Below are positions 1-8,611 of a stretch of DNA of 57,697 bases, in pieces. The notes under the pieces are model-generated. The model ran no database searches and was not told where the DNA came from. It saw only the letters and a list, made by a program, of their open reading frames with translations. The translations under genes were made by a program, and so were the position numbers. Numbering within the stretch: the first letter of the stretch is position 1; each line of letters begins with the position of its first letter. The DNA is from Desulfobacterium sp. (lineage in GTDB: Bacteria; Desulfobacterota; Desulfobacteria; Desulfobacterales; Desulfobacteraceae), in NCBI GenBank assembly GCA_016342325.1, contig JAEINR010000029.1:1-57697 (forward strand), read 5' to 3'.

Positions 1-750
1 AAAATTGATGACCACAGGGGAATTCATTTTCTATACCGTGGGCTTAAAAGCAATAAAGAAGCAGATATTGTCATTACAGCCCTTGTGGGGGATTCCACCA
101 AAATTTATTTAAAGGGAGAGGCCTTTGACGACGGTGACATCGTGGCCATATACTGTCCCATCTGCAAAAATGAACTACCCACCCACGGCGACTGCGAATG
201 CGGTAGCCACGATTATCTGTTTTTCCTCAATGAAAAACTTGACAAAGATTGCGCCCAGACATTTTGTTCCCGAATTGGATGTGTAAAAGCCAGCAAACTG
301 CATGTGGCTGAGGATGAAGCCTCCGTGGTTCACAAAGAGGAAAAAACCGTGATCACTGAAGCATACTGCCCCAATGGCCACAGTTTGATCAGCGATATGA
401 TAATAGATCAACACAAGGGGATCCATTTTATTTATAAAGAACGCGAAAGCAATAAAGAAGCGGAGATCGTCATTACCGCCACTGTGGGAAAGAGCAAAAA
501 AGTCATATTAAGCGGGGAACCATTCAAAGACGGCCAAATTGTTGATATTCATTGCCCCACTTGCCGGGAAAAACTCCCGATTTTATTAGATTGCGAATGT
601 GGGGCCCCCATATATATGTTTTTTCTGGACAAAAACATGAATTATAACTATGGCCAATCTTTTTGCTCAAGGATTGGTTGTGCAAAAGGCAGTCGTCTCC
701 AGTTATCCCAGGAGATGCTTAAGGAATTCATGGTCCGACACTGTTCATGA
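1..750 (+). CDS. Duplicated zinc-ribbon protein, 5' end missing
   Basis: The reading frame is open from base 1, so the gene starts left of the window; 249 residues are visible. They consist of a roughly 133-residue unit present twice (the period from base 4 to base 403 is 399 nt). Each unit has an N-terminal beta-rich stretch (GIHF-Y...SNKEA-IVITA-VG), then a ribbon with CPxC followed by CECG, then an (T/S)FCSRIGC(V/A)K motif. The paired Cys motifs suggest structural zinc binding, which is inferred. I do not recognise the family and assign no function. The next gene lies on the opposite strand, so the context says nothing about its role. The stop codon is TGA at 748-750. Confidence 0.75.
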   Translation, partial: KIDDHRGIHFLYRGLKSNKEADIVITALVGDSTKIYLKGEAFDDGDIVAIYCPICKNELPTHGDCECGSHDYLFFLNEKLDKDCAQTFCSRIGCVKASKLHVAEDEASVVHKEEKTVITEAYCPNGHSLISDMIIDQHKGIHFIYKERESNKEAEIVITATVGKSKKVILSGEPFKDGQIVDIHCPTCREKLPILLDCECGAPIYMFFLDKNMNYNYGQSFCSRIGCAKGSRLQLSQEMLKEFMVRHCS

Positions 751-862
751 TCCGGTTTGACCCTGATCCCAAGAATCCAAGGCACAGGATTTAATCGCCC
801 TTTAAAAGAGTAATCTTGCCTGTTTTTACGCCCAGATGAACAGACAGGACATAGGTATGGAC

Positions 863-907
863 GGGATCAGGCTTGGGCAAAGGGTGCCCTATAAAAAGCC
901 TGACCCC
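863..907. repeat. Imperfect inverted repeat downstream of asd
   Basis: An 11-bp arm at 863-873 pairs with 897-907 with one mismatch, and an inner GGGCA/TGCCC pair makes an extended hairpin. It lies between two convergent genes, just past the asd stop. There is no clear T-tract, so it may be a weak terminator or a REP-like remnant. The 10-mer GGGGTCAGGC in its right arm (minus strand) recurs at 28061-28070. Confidence 0.45.
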
Positions 908-917
908 GTAAATGGTA

Positions 918-2024
918 TTAAAGGATGATGTTCAATATCCGCCGGAGGGGTTCTGCAGCTCCCCACAGGAGCTGATCTCCCACGGAAAAGGCGGTGAGAT
1001 AATCATCACCGAGGTTCATCTTCCGGACCCGGCCCACGGGCACGGTAAGGGTACCGGTTGCAGCCGCAGGGGTGAGATCGGTAATGCTATTCTCCTTGAG
1101 GTTGGGAACCACCTTTACCCAGTCGTTGTTGGATGCGAGCATGGCCTCGATCTCCGGGATCGGCACATTTTTTTTCAACTTGATGGTAAATGCCTGGCTG
1201 TGGCACCGCATGGAACCGATCCTGATACACTGACCGTCAATGGGGATGGGGTTGTCGGAACGGCCCAGGATCTTGTTGGTCTCCACAAAGCCCTTCCACT
1301 CCTCCCGGGTCTGGCCGTTTTCCATGGGCCGGTCGATCCAGGGGATGAGGCTGGCCGCAAGGGGGACCCCCCAGTTATCCGTTGGCAGGGCGTCGGACCT
1401 TACCGTGTCAATGACGTTCCGGTCAAGATCAAGGATGGCGGAAGCGGGATTGTCAAGGAACGCCGATGCATTGGTTCCGATGGCTGCCATCTGGGCAACA
1501 AGCTCCCGCATGTTCTTTGCGCCGGCCCCTGATGCCGCCTGGTAGGTCATGGAGGTGACCCACTCGATAACATCGTTCTCAAACAGTCCGCCTAGCGCCA
1601 TGAGCATAAGGGAAACCGTGCAGTTGCCGCCGATGTAATTCTTGACCCCCTGCTCCAGGGCCTGGTCGATCACCTTTCTATTAACAGGATCAAGGACGAT
1701 AATGCTGTTGTCCTCCATTCGAAGTGTGGAGGCCGCATCGATCCAAAAGCCGCTCCAGTCCCGTTCCTCAAGCTTGGGACGAACCGCCTCAGTATAAGAC
1801 CCGCCCTGGCAGGAGACGATGATATCCATGGCCATCAATGCGTCAATATCATGGGCATCCACCAGGGGTGGTGCATCAATGCCCACGTCAGGTGCCTTCA
1901 TTCCGGCCTGGGAGGTTGTGAAGAAAAGCGGGGTGAACTTCTTGAAATCATCTTCCTTGATCATCCTCTCCATCAGTACGGAACCAACCATTCCGCGCCA
2001 ACCAACAATTCCAACGTTTTTCAT
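918..2024 (-). CDS. asd: Aspartate-semialdehyde dehydrogenase
   Basis: Catalyses NADPH-dependent reduction of L-aspartyl-4-phosphate to aspartate semialdehyde in the cytoplasm, the branch point to lysine/diaminopimelate, threonine and methionine. The 368-residue length matches the enterobacterial-type enzyme. The N-terminus has the nucleotide-binding signature [13 protein letters not shown], and the catalytic cysteine lies in [13 protein letters not shown] at residue 135, the same number as in the E. coli enzyme. The start is well supported by AAAGGAG seven bases upstream of ATG. It appears to be transcribed alone, with a hairpin just past its end. Confidence 0.97.
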   Translation of the reverse strand: MKNVGIVGWRGMVGSVLMERMIKEDDFKKFTPLFFTTSQAGMKAPDVGIDAPPLVDAHDIDALMAMDIIVSCQGGSYTEAVRPKLEERDWSGFWIDAASTLRMEDNSIIVLDPVNRKVIDQALEQGVKNYIGGNCTVSLMLMALGGLFENDVIEWVTSMTYQAASGAGAKNMRELVAQMAAIGTNASAFLDNPASAILDLDRNVIDTVRSDALPTDNWGVPLAASLIPWIDRPMENGQTREEWKGFVETNKILGRSDNPIPIDGQCIRIGSMRCHSQAFTIKLKKNVPIPEIEAMLASNNDWVKVVPNLKENSITDLTPAAATGTLTVPVGRVRKMNLGDDYLTAFSVGDQLLWGAAEPLRRILNIIL

Positions 2025-2161
2025 TATTCACTCCTTTGCTTATAAATGTTTGTGACTGATACTGAGGATCAGTACGCTGAATTAAGTATAAGGGTTCTTC
2101 CTAACACAATTTCATGCCATCTGGCTATATGGAAAACCAGTAAAACCGGAAAAAAATCAAT

Positions 2162-3403
2162 TCAGGGATTGAAAGGCCTGGATTGAATCCCCAATCCCCG
2201 GATATTGTTTGCAAGAAAGACCAGGGTTACCCCCGTAAGAAGACAGATCAGCCATGGGGAGGAAACCAGAACCAAGGCAAGAAAGCCCGCACCCGGAAGC
2301 ACCGACAGCAACCTGAACGCCATGGAGGTTGACAATCTTACTGCGGCAAGGATACCGAGCAGGGCATTGGCCAGGAAAAAAATATTGGCAAAGGAGATGA
2401 TAGATTCCAGGGAGACCACATGATAGGCAAGCAGCACGATGACCAGGCCGTGGAGAGCGGCCAAAAAAAGGATTCCACCCAGGGGAGCGCCCTGTTGATT
2501 CTCCCGGCCAAGGGCGCCATGAAGTCTACCGGCCCTGGCCAGGGTCCGGATCAACCGGGCCACCCCTCCCACGATCATCAGGTAAGTGGAAAGGCACAGG
2601 GCCAGGGTCATGACCATCAGGGCCAGATCCGAACCGTTTCCCAGCAAGGGCAGGAGGACCTCACCCACACGGGGTTCCGGGTTATCCAGGGCATTCAGGG
2701 CCAGGGCAACAATGATATAGACGAAGCTGATGCCAGCCACACTAAAAATAGCTGCCCTGGGAATGGTGGTTTTCGGATCTTTCACCTCCAACGAGTAATT
2801 ACCAAGGATTTCCCATCCAATGATCGCCCAGAACAGGATGGGCAGCTCCCGGACAAACAGCATCGGATCAAGGTCGTTGGTTCCGGCAAGGCAGATTCCA
2901 TATGAAGCAATGGTCATGGCGCTTCCCCCCACCAGGGCCAGGGCTATGACGGAGCTTGCCACCAATAGGAGTTTACCCACCGCCGTCACCTCCCTCAACA
3001 GCAGGATGACGGAGACAAGGAGCAGCACCCCCACCACACCGGGCAAAAAGGGCTGGGGCAGGGAAAAGGCCCGGACAACGGTTTCCCCTGCCGTGATCAG
3101 GATTCCCACGGGTCCTGCACAAACTGCCAGGATCACATAGGTGGAAGCAAGGAAGCCAATCCTTGCCCCAAAGGCCTTTCTAACGGCGATGGAGGCGCCT
3201 TCCGCCCCGGGAAACTTCAATGCCAGGGTTGCAAACACCATGGCAAAAAGCCCACCAAGGCACATCATGATCCCCCACGCAAAAATGGCAAACCGGTTGA
3301 AGAGCTCCTGGGCAATGGGCGGCAAAATGATGATTCCCGACCCGAGGATAGGCCCGACCATCAATGCGCTCAAGAGCAGGGGACCCAGTTTTTTCTGTTG
3401 CAT
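2162..3403 (-). CDS. APC-superfamily amino-acid permease (YjeH-like)
   Basis: A 413-residue integral membrane protein with hydrophobic segments along its length. The N-terminal GPLLLSALMVGPILGSGIIILPP matches the conserved Gly-rich first helix of amino acid-polyamine-organocation permeases, here closest to the YjeH neutral amino-acid exporter type. It should move an amino acid across the inner membrane; direction and substrate cannot be read from sequence. It is transcribed divergently from a LysR regulator, an arrangement that usually means LysR control. The ATG is preceded by AAGGAGACGG. The two divergent leaders share sequence (see findings). Confidence 0.85.
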   Translation of the reverse strand: MQQKKLGPLLLSALMVGPILGSGIIILPPIAQELFNRFAIFAWGIMMCLGGLFAMVFATLALKFPGAEGASIAVRKAFGARIGFLASTYVILAVCAGPVGILITAGETVVRAFSLPQPFLPGVVGVLLLVSVILLLREVTAVGKLLLVASSVIALALVGGSAMTIASYGICLAGTNDLDPMLFVRELPILFWAIIGWEILGNYSLEVKDPKTTIPRAAIFSVAGISFVYIIVALALNALDNPEPRVGEVLLPLLGNGSDLALMVMTLALCLSTYLMIVGGVARLIRTLARAGRLHGALGRENQQGAPLGGILFLAALHGLVIVLLAYHVVSLESIISFANIFFLANALLGILAAVRLSTSMAFRLLSVLPGAGFLALVLVSSPWLICLLTGVTLVFLANNIRGLGIQSRPFNP

Positions 3404-3407
3404 CAGC

Positions 3408-3540
3408 CGTCTCCTTGTTGTTGGTATGCAAGTATTGATTCGCGACCCTACCAGGGAGAAGTGTATCTGTAAAACCGAATTTTTAGATTGATTAGTTCAG
3501 CATTTTTGATATAGAACGTCTAACTTGCAACAAGGAGACG
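3408..3540. promoter_or_regulatory. Divergent permease/LysR control region with mirrored leaders
   Basis: The 13-mer CAACAAGGAGACG occurs as the ribosome-binding leader of the permease (minus strand, 3420-3408) and of the LysR gene (plus strand, 3528-3540). ACTTGCA also occurs on both sides (3433-3427 minus, 3523-3529 plus). The control region is therefore partly an inverted duplication. A LysR-type binding site is expected here, but I cannot place it with certainty. Confidence 0.5.
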
Positions 3541-3542
3541 CC

Positions 3543-4418
3543 ATGGACATTCGCCATTTCAAGACATTTAAGGCCATTGTGGACCTTGGCAGCTTTATCA
3601 AGGCTGCCGGAGAACTCAACTATGCCCAGTCTTCGGTCACATCCCACGTCCAGGCCATGGAGACCTTTTACGGGCAACCCCTGTTCGACAGGATCGGAAA
3701 GCGTGTGGTCATCAACACCTTTGGCAAGGCGGTCTACCACCAGGCGCTGACCCTGCTGGATGCCTGGGACCGGGTCTGTGACCTCAGGCAGGACCTGGCC
3801 ATGCCCTCGGGCAAAATCCGGATCGGGATTCCTGAATCCACAATGCTCTACCGGTTTTCACCGGTACTGAAGCGTTACAAACAGCTCTATCCAGGGGTTG
3901 AAATCATCATGCTGAACGCCACCTGCTCGGAGATGAGGGCGGCACTCAAGGCAGGGAGCCTGGACATTGCCCTGCTCCTGGAACAGGGGCGCAAGGATCG
4001 GGATCTTTTCATCGAGCCCCTGATGGAGGAACCCATGAGTATCGTCCTTCCAAGGAACTATCCAGGAGAGGAACTTGCCCTATCCCAGGACTATGCCGTT
4101 CTCTGCACGGAAAAAGGATGCAGCTATCGAAAGATCTTCAAGGACCTGCTTGCTCAAAAGAAGATTGAACCTGAAAGCATCATCGAAACGTCCAGCGTGG
4201 AGGTGATTAAGAGATACGTCCTGTGCGGCCTTGGCATCTCGTTTCTGCCGACCATTGCGGTTAACGATGAGATCGAGCAGGATCTTCTCCGGGCGATTCC
4301 CTGGGAAACCGATAATCCCGTTCTCCTCCAGATTGCCCACCACAGGGGCAAATGGATCTCCCCTGCAATGGACGAACTGATCAAGCTGACAAAAAAACAA
4401 TTTATGGCACACCAATGA
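3543..4418 (+). CDS. LysR-family transcriptional regulator
   Basis: A 291-residue protein with an N-terminal winged helix (MDIRHFKTFKAIVDLGSFIKAA...YAQSSVTSHVQAME, residues 1-60) and a periplasmic-binding-like effector domain from about residue 90. The start is ATG at 3543 with AAGGAG seven bases upstream; an upstream TTG in the same frame is not credible. It is divergent from the permease at 2162-3403, and its stop overlaps the start of the sensor-kinase gene (ATGA). It is therefore the first gene of a LysR - histidine kinase - HD-GYP transcript. Its ligand is unknown; an amino acid is the natural guess from the neighbouring permease. Confidence 0.93.
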   Translation: MDIRHFKTFKAIVDLGSFIKAAGELNYAQSSVTSHVQAMETFYGQPLFDRIGKRVVINTFGKAVYHQALTLLDAWDRVCDLRQDLAMPSGKIRIGIPESTMLYRFSPVLKRYKQLYPGVEIIMLNATCSEMRAALKAGSLDIALLLEQGRKDRDLFIEPLMEEPMSIVLPRNYPGEELALSQDYAVLCTEKGCSYRKIFKDLLAQKKIEPESIIETSSVEVIKRYVLCGLGISFLPTIAVNDEIEQDLLRAIPWETDNPVLLQIAHHRGKWISPAMDELIKLTKKQFMAHQ

Positions 4419-7198
4419 TGAATTATTTTTGGATAGCGCTCATGGCAATCGCGCTTACGCCATCTGCCGCCCAGGCGACTCCGGAACCAGTGCAGGTGCT
4501 CCAGAGTGCAAGCCTTAAAGAAATGACCCTTACAGCAGAAGACAAGAGTTGGCTTCAAGATCACCCTATTATCCGGATCGGTGTTGATCCAAACTGGCCG
4601 CCCCTTGAATTTTTCGATGATAACGGCATCTATTCGGGAATGGCATCGGATTATGCCCGTATCTTTTGCGAACGGCTGAACATCGCTGTCACCCCGCTTA
4701 GATTCAAAAACTGGACAGAAGTGACAGAAAAAGCCGCCTCAAAAGAGGTGGATATGCTTCCCTTTTCCGTCAATACCCCTGGGCGGTCCAGGCATTTGCT
4801 CTTTACCCGTCCCTTTTTGAACTTTCCCATCGTCATCATGACCCGGGTGAATTCACCAAAGTTCACCGGTCTCAAAGACCTTGCGAACCAGATCGTTGCC
4901 ATACCGGTAAACAGTTATACCCATGAATTTCTCAAGAAAGATTACCCCGGTCTTCGCCTGCTGCTGACGGACAATATCGGGACGGCCCTGAAAGCCGTTG
5001 CCCATGGCAAGGCAGATGCCGTGGTGGGGAACCTTGCCTCCATCAGCTATTTAACCCGAAAGATGGGGCTACTCCATCTGAAGGTAGCGGCCCTTACCCC
5101 CTATGAATACAAGCTCTGCATCGGGGTTCGCAAGGACTGGCCCGAACTTGTTAAAATCCTTGACAAGGCACTCCGGGAACTGTCAGATGAAGAAAAAAAC
5201 AGAATCTACGACAAATGGTTCGGGGATCAGTTTGAGCCGGAATTCGACTGGGTTGCCCGGATCATCACCAGCATTGCCACCCTCCTGGCTGTCTCGATCT
5301 TCATGGTATTCATATACCTCAGGTGGAAAAAACGGCTCTCCCTGGAGATAACCGAGCACAGGCGCACTGAAACCGCCCTTAAAAAGAGCCGGCAGAGCTT
5401 TCGCGCCCTGGTTTCAAACCTGCCGGGCATTGTATACTCCATGCCCTGTAATTTGGAAAACTCCGGTTATTTTATCAGCGACAGGATTGAAGAAATATCA
5501 GGATACCCGGGTTCGGATTTTCAAAACAACAGCCGGTCCTATCTCTCCATCATCCATCCCCAGGATGTGCACCGGGTTGCAACCATTCAATCCAAGGCCC
5601 GTAAAAACGAGGGGAGCTTTGAAATTGAGTACAGGATCGTCAGGGCGGATAACGATATCCGCTGGGTCCATGAACGGGGGACATCGGTGAAAGACGCCGA
5701 TGAAAAAATCCAATGGATCGATGGGATCATCCTCGACATTACCAGGCACAAGCAGGTTGAAACCGCATTAAAACGAAATGAAGATTACCTGAAGAGCATT
5801 CTCGAAGGCTCCAACCGTGGATTTATATTCATCGACAATGATGCAATTATCAAAGACCTGAACCCGGCCATGTGCGAAATTTTCAACCAGGAGCGATCAA
5901 GGCTCATGGAGATGAGCCTCTACAAATTCCTGGACCGGAAGAACACCGCTATTTTCAAGGATCAGCTGAGACTGCGAAACCTGGGCCAAAAAAGCGCCTA
6001 TGAGTTGTGTATGCACAAGGATGATGGGCAAAAAATTGTGGTCTACTGGGCCGCATCCCCCTATTATGACAAGGCTGGCAAGAAGCAAGGCTCCTTTGGC
6101 ATTGTGGACGATATTACCAGGCGAAAAGAGATTGAATCGGAACTTCACAGGGCAAGGTGCCTGGCCGAGGAGGCCAGCAAGGCCAAGGGTTTTCTCCTGG
6201 CAGGCATGAGCCATGAGATCAAGACTCCCATGAACGCCATCATCGGACTTACCCACCTTACCCTGCAAACGGAACTGACCGAAAAACAGCATGAATACAT
6301 CAGCAAGATAGAATCATCCTCCCATCTGCTGCTGGGGCTGTTGAACAAGATCCTGGACGTCTCAAAACTCAATGCCCAGAAGATTGAACTCGAATCCGTG
6401 CCATTCAGCATCCATAGGGTGATCGAATCTATTTCCGGCCTGGTCTGCCTTGGGGCCCGGGAAAAAGGATTGGCTGTAAACATCAGGACCATTGGAACAA
6501 TTCCGCCGGTGCTCGTGGGCGACCCTCTGCGACTGGGTCAGGTGCTCACCAACCTTGTGAACAACGCCATCAAGTTCACTGAAGCCGGGAAAATCGACAT
6601 TTTCCTAGAGCCGGAAAAACTGGAATCAACCGTGGCCACCCTGAAATTCAGCATCCATGACACGGGCATAGGGATTACCAGCGAGCAGCGAAAAAAACTG
6701 TTCAAGCCGTTCAGCCAGGCCGACGTCTCCACCACACGCAAATACGGAGGAACAGGCCTGGGGCTTACCATCAGCAAGCGCCTGGTGGAACTCATGGAGG
6801 GAATGATCACGGTAGAGAGCATCCTTGGCAAGGGAAGCATATTCAGATTTACGGCCCGGTTCGGCCTGCCCGGGGAAGAGATCTCATTGGACCACGACCT
6901 GGACGGCCCCATGGCACAACCGCCCAATCTTCCAAAGGAACCTACCCCCCCTCTGACATCGACCTGCCAGGCAGGCTCGAACATCAAGGAGCTGTTGACA
7001 TCCCTGGAAGAGTTGGGTATCCATGTCAAAAAACGGCAGCCCAAGCCTTGCCGAAAAGCCCTGAAACAGGCAAGGCAACTCTGGGGTCATGGCGAAACGG
7101 CAACAGAATTAACCCGGCTGGAAAAACTGATCAAAAGCTATAAGTTCAAAGAGAGTCAAACCGTTCTTGAATCTCTCATCAACCAATTGAAGCTGTAA
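4415..7198 (+). CDS. Sensor histidine kinase with periplasmic solute-binding and PAS domains
   Basis: A 927-residue membrane sensor. Domain order: signal peptide (about 1-21, ending AQA); a bacterial solute-binding family 3 domain (about 50-275, beginning IRIGVDPNWPPLEFF); one transmembrane helix (about 280-305); two PAS/PAC modules (about 325-570); HisKA with SHEIKTP, phosphoacceptor His600; HATPase with N-box NNAIKFT, DTGIGI and GGTGLGL. There is no receiver, so the HD-GYP response regulator encoded 12 bp downstream is the likely partner. The fold implies an amino-acid-like periplasmic ligand. ATG at 4415 overlaps the LysR stop, giving translational coupling; ATG at 4418 is an equal alternative start. 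Confidence 0.93.
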   Translation: MMNYFWIALMAIALTPSAAQATPEPVQVLQSASLKEMTLTAEDKSWLQDHPIIRIGVDPNWPPLEFFDDNGIYSGMASDYARIFCERLNIAVTPLRFKNWTEVTEKAASKEVDMLPFSVNTPGRSRHLLFTRPFLNFPIVIMTRVNSPKFTGLKDLANQIVAIPVNSYTHEFLKKDYPGLRLLLTDNIGTALKAVAHGKADAVVGNLASISYLTRKMGLLHLKVAALTPYEYKLCIGVRKDWPELVKILDKALRELSDEEKNRIYDKWFGDQFEPEFDWVARIITSIATLLAVSIFMVFIYLRWKKRLSLEITEHRRTETALKKSRQSFRALVSNLPGIVYSMPCNLENSGYFISDRIEEISGYPGSDFQNNSRSYLSIIHPQDVHRVATIQSKARKNEGSFEIEYRIVRADNDIRWVHERGTSVKDADEKIQWIDGIILDITRHKQVETALKRNEDYLKSILEGSNRGFIFIDNDAIIKDLNPAMCEIFNQERSRLMEMSLYKFLDRKNTAIFKDQLRLRNLGQKSAYELCMHKDDGQKIVVYWAASPYYDKAGKKQGSFGIVDDITRRKEIESELHRARCLAEEASKAKGFLLAGMSHEIKTPMNAIIGLTHLTLQTELTEKQHEYISKIESSSHLLLGLLNKILDVSKLNAQKIELESVPFSIHRVIESISGLVCLGAREKGLAVNIRTIGTIPPVLVGDPLRLGQVLTNLVNNAIKFTEAGKIDIFLEPEKLESTVATLKFSIHDTGIGITSEQRKKLFKPFSQADVSTTRKYGGTGLGLTISKRLVELMEGMITVESILGKGSIFRFTARFGLPGEEISLDHDLDGPMAQPPNLPKEPTPPLTSTCQAGSNIKELLTSLEELGIHVKKRQPKPCRKALKQARQLWGHGETATELTRLEKLIKSYKFKESQTVLESLINQLKL

Positions 7199-7210
7199 AG
7201 GTATACAACA

Positions 7211-8341
7211 ATGAATGATTTATCCCAATGCAACGTCATGGTTGTGGATGATAATGAAACAAATATCGATATCCTGGTGGATATCCTGGGTGATGATTAT
7301 GAAGTGAGCGTGGCCACAAGCGGAGAAAGCGCCCTGGAAGACATGGAGCGCAATCTCCCGGATCTGGTGCTCCTGGATGTCATGATGCCCGGCATGGACG
7401 GGTATGAGGTATGCAGGCGGATCAAGGCCGATGAAAGAAGCCAGGGGATTCCTGTTATTTTCGTTACTGCCATGAATGACACCGAAGAGGAGATCCGGGG
7501 ATTTGAACTGGGGGCCGTGGACTACATCACAAAACCCATCAGCCCCCCACGGGTCAAGACCCGGATTGCGAACCATCTGCGATTGAAACTTGCCAACGAC
7601 CAACTGTTACACCAGAATGAGACCCTGGAGAAACGGGTAAAGGAGCGCACCCAAGAACTTGCGCTGACCCAGGAGCAGACCATCTTCAGCCTCACAAGCC
7701 TTGCAGAGACCAGGGACCCTGAAACCGGAGGACATATCAGGAGGACTCAAAATTATGTCAGGATACTGGCAACCCACCTGAAGGAGAATGCCAGGTTCAG
7801 GCATCAGCTCAGTGACTCAACCATCGAGCTTCTGTATAAATCCGCCCCCCTCCATGATATCGGAAAGGTGGGGGTCCATGACAGCATCCTGCTCAAGCCG
7901 GGCCGACTGACACAGGAGGAGTTCGAAGAGATGAAGCGGCACACCGTTTACGGCAGGGATGCCCTCATGAGCTCAAACCACATGCCCGGCGATCACTCTT
8001 TTTTAAAACTTGCCCGGGAAATCGCCTACAGCCACCATGAGAAATGGGACGGCACCGGGTATCCGGAAGGGCTTCAAGGAGAAGAGATTCCAGTCTCAGG
8101 AAGACTCATGGCCCTGGCCGACGTCTATGACGCCTTGATCAGCAAACGGATTTATAAACCACCCTTTACCCACCAAAAGGCGTTGGAGATCATTGCCGAA
8201 GGCAGGGGAAAGCACTTTGATCCGGCCGTCACAGACACCTTTCTGGAACTTGAAGAGCAATTCAGACAAACAGCCCTCTCCTTTGCCGATTTTGACGAAG
8301 AGCGTGAAGCGCTGGGGGTTACTGCCCCACCTGCTTCCTGA
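7211..8341 (+). CDS. Response regulator with HD-GYP c-di-GMP phosphodiesterase domain
   Basis: 376 residues. The N-terminal receiver has VVDDNETN, phosphoacceptor Asp56 in LLDVMMPGMDG and Lys in ITKPI. A short coiled coil follows (about 130-155), then an HD-GYP domain with HDIGK and HHEKWDGTGYP. HD-GYP proteins hydrolyse cyclic di-GMP, and both signature motifs are intact, so activity is expected. The gene follows the hybrid-sensor gene by 12 bp, so the pair probably turns a periplasmic solute signal into lower c-di-GMP. The end of the gene abuts a fragment of an unrelated gene (8340-8395). Confidence 0.95.
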   Translation: MNDLSQCNVMVVDDNETNIDILVDILGDDYEVSVATSGESALEDMERNLPDLVLLDVMMPGMDGYEVCRRIKADERSQGIPVIFVTAMNDTEEEIRGFELGAVDYITKPISPPRVKTRIANHLRLKLANDQLLHQNETLEKRVKERTQELALTQEQTIFSLTSLAETRDPETGGHIRRTQNYVRILATHLKENARFRHQLSDSTIELLYKSAPLHDIGKVGVHDSILLKPGRLTQEEFEEMKRHTVYGRDALMSSNHMPGDHSFLKLAREIAYSHHEKWDGTGYPEGLQGEEIPVSGRLMALADVYDALISKRIYKPPFTHQKALEIIAEGRGKHFDPAVTDTFLELEEQFRQTALSFADFDEEREALGVTAPPAS

Positions 8342-8395
8342 TGCGCTTGTCCCAGGTCCTGAACCCTTCGGAGTCATAATCCTCGATGGCCCGCC
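8340..8395 (-). repeat. Fragment of the second prkA-like gene (56 bp)
   Basis: This segment is 52/56 identical to 12171-12226, inside the 3' part of the prkA-like gene at 12045-14393, and has the same orientation. Read on the minus strand it encodes AIEDYDSEGFRTWDKRIR, where the intact gene encodes AIKDYDTEGFRTYDKRIR. It starts inside the stop codon of the HD-GYP gene. No further similarity is visible on either side, so it is a stranded fragment, not a gene. Confidence 0.85.
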
Positions 8396-8429
8396 ATAAA
8401 TAGGGGCAGTTCAATTATATGTGCCCAGT

Positions 8430-8478
8430 CCCCTGCACAGCAACAGCCACAATATCTTATGCCTGTTGCTGTGTGGGG
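8430..8478. repeat. Inverted repeat, possible terminator
   Basis: Left arm 8430-8446 and right arm 8463-8478 pair over about 16 bp (CACAGCAACAG with CTGTTGCTGTG) around a 16-nt loop. It lies between the HD-GYP gene and the next plus-strand gene. No run of T follows, so a terminator role is uncertain; a miniature mobile-element remnant is an alternative. Confidence 0.5.
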
Positions 8479-8611
8479 GCAAGTATGCTCTCAGGCTGCA
8501 AATCAAGGACATTATGGGTTGCAACGAAGATTTAAATGACGCAAAATGATTTCGATGGAAATAGAATCGAATGTATTGATGACAGATAACCTTTATTTAA
8601 AGGAGCCAAGA

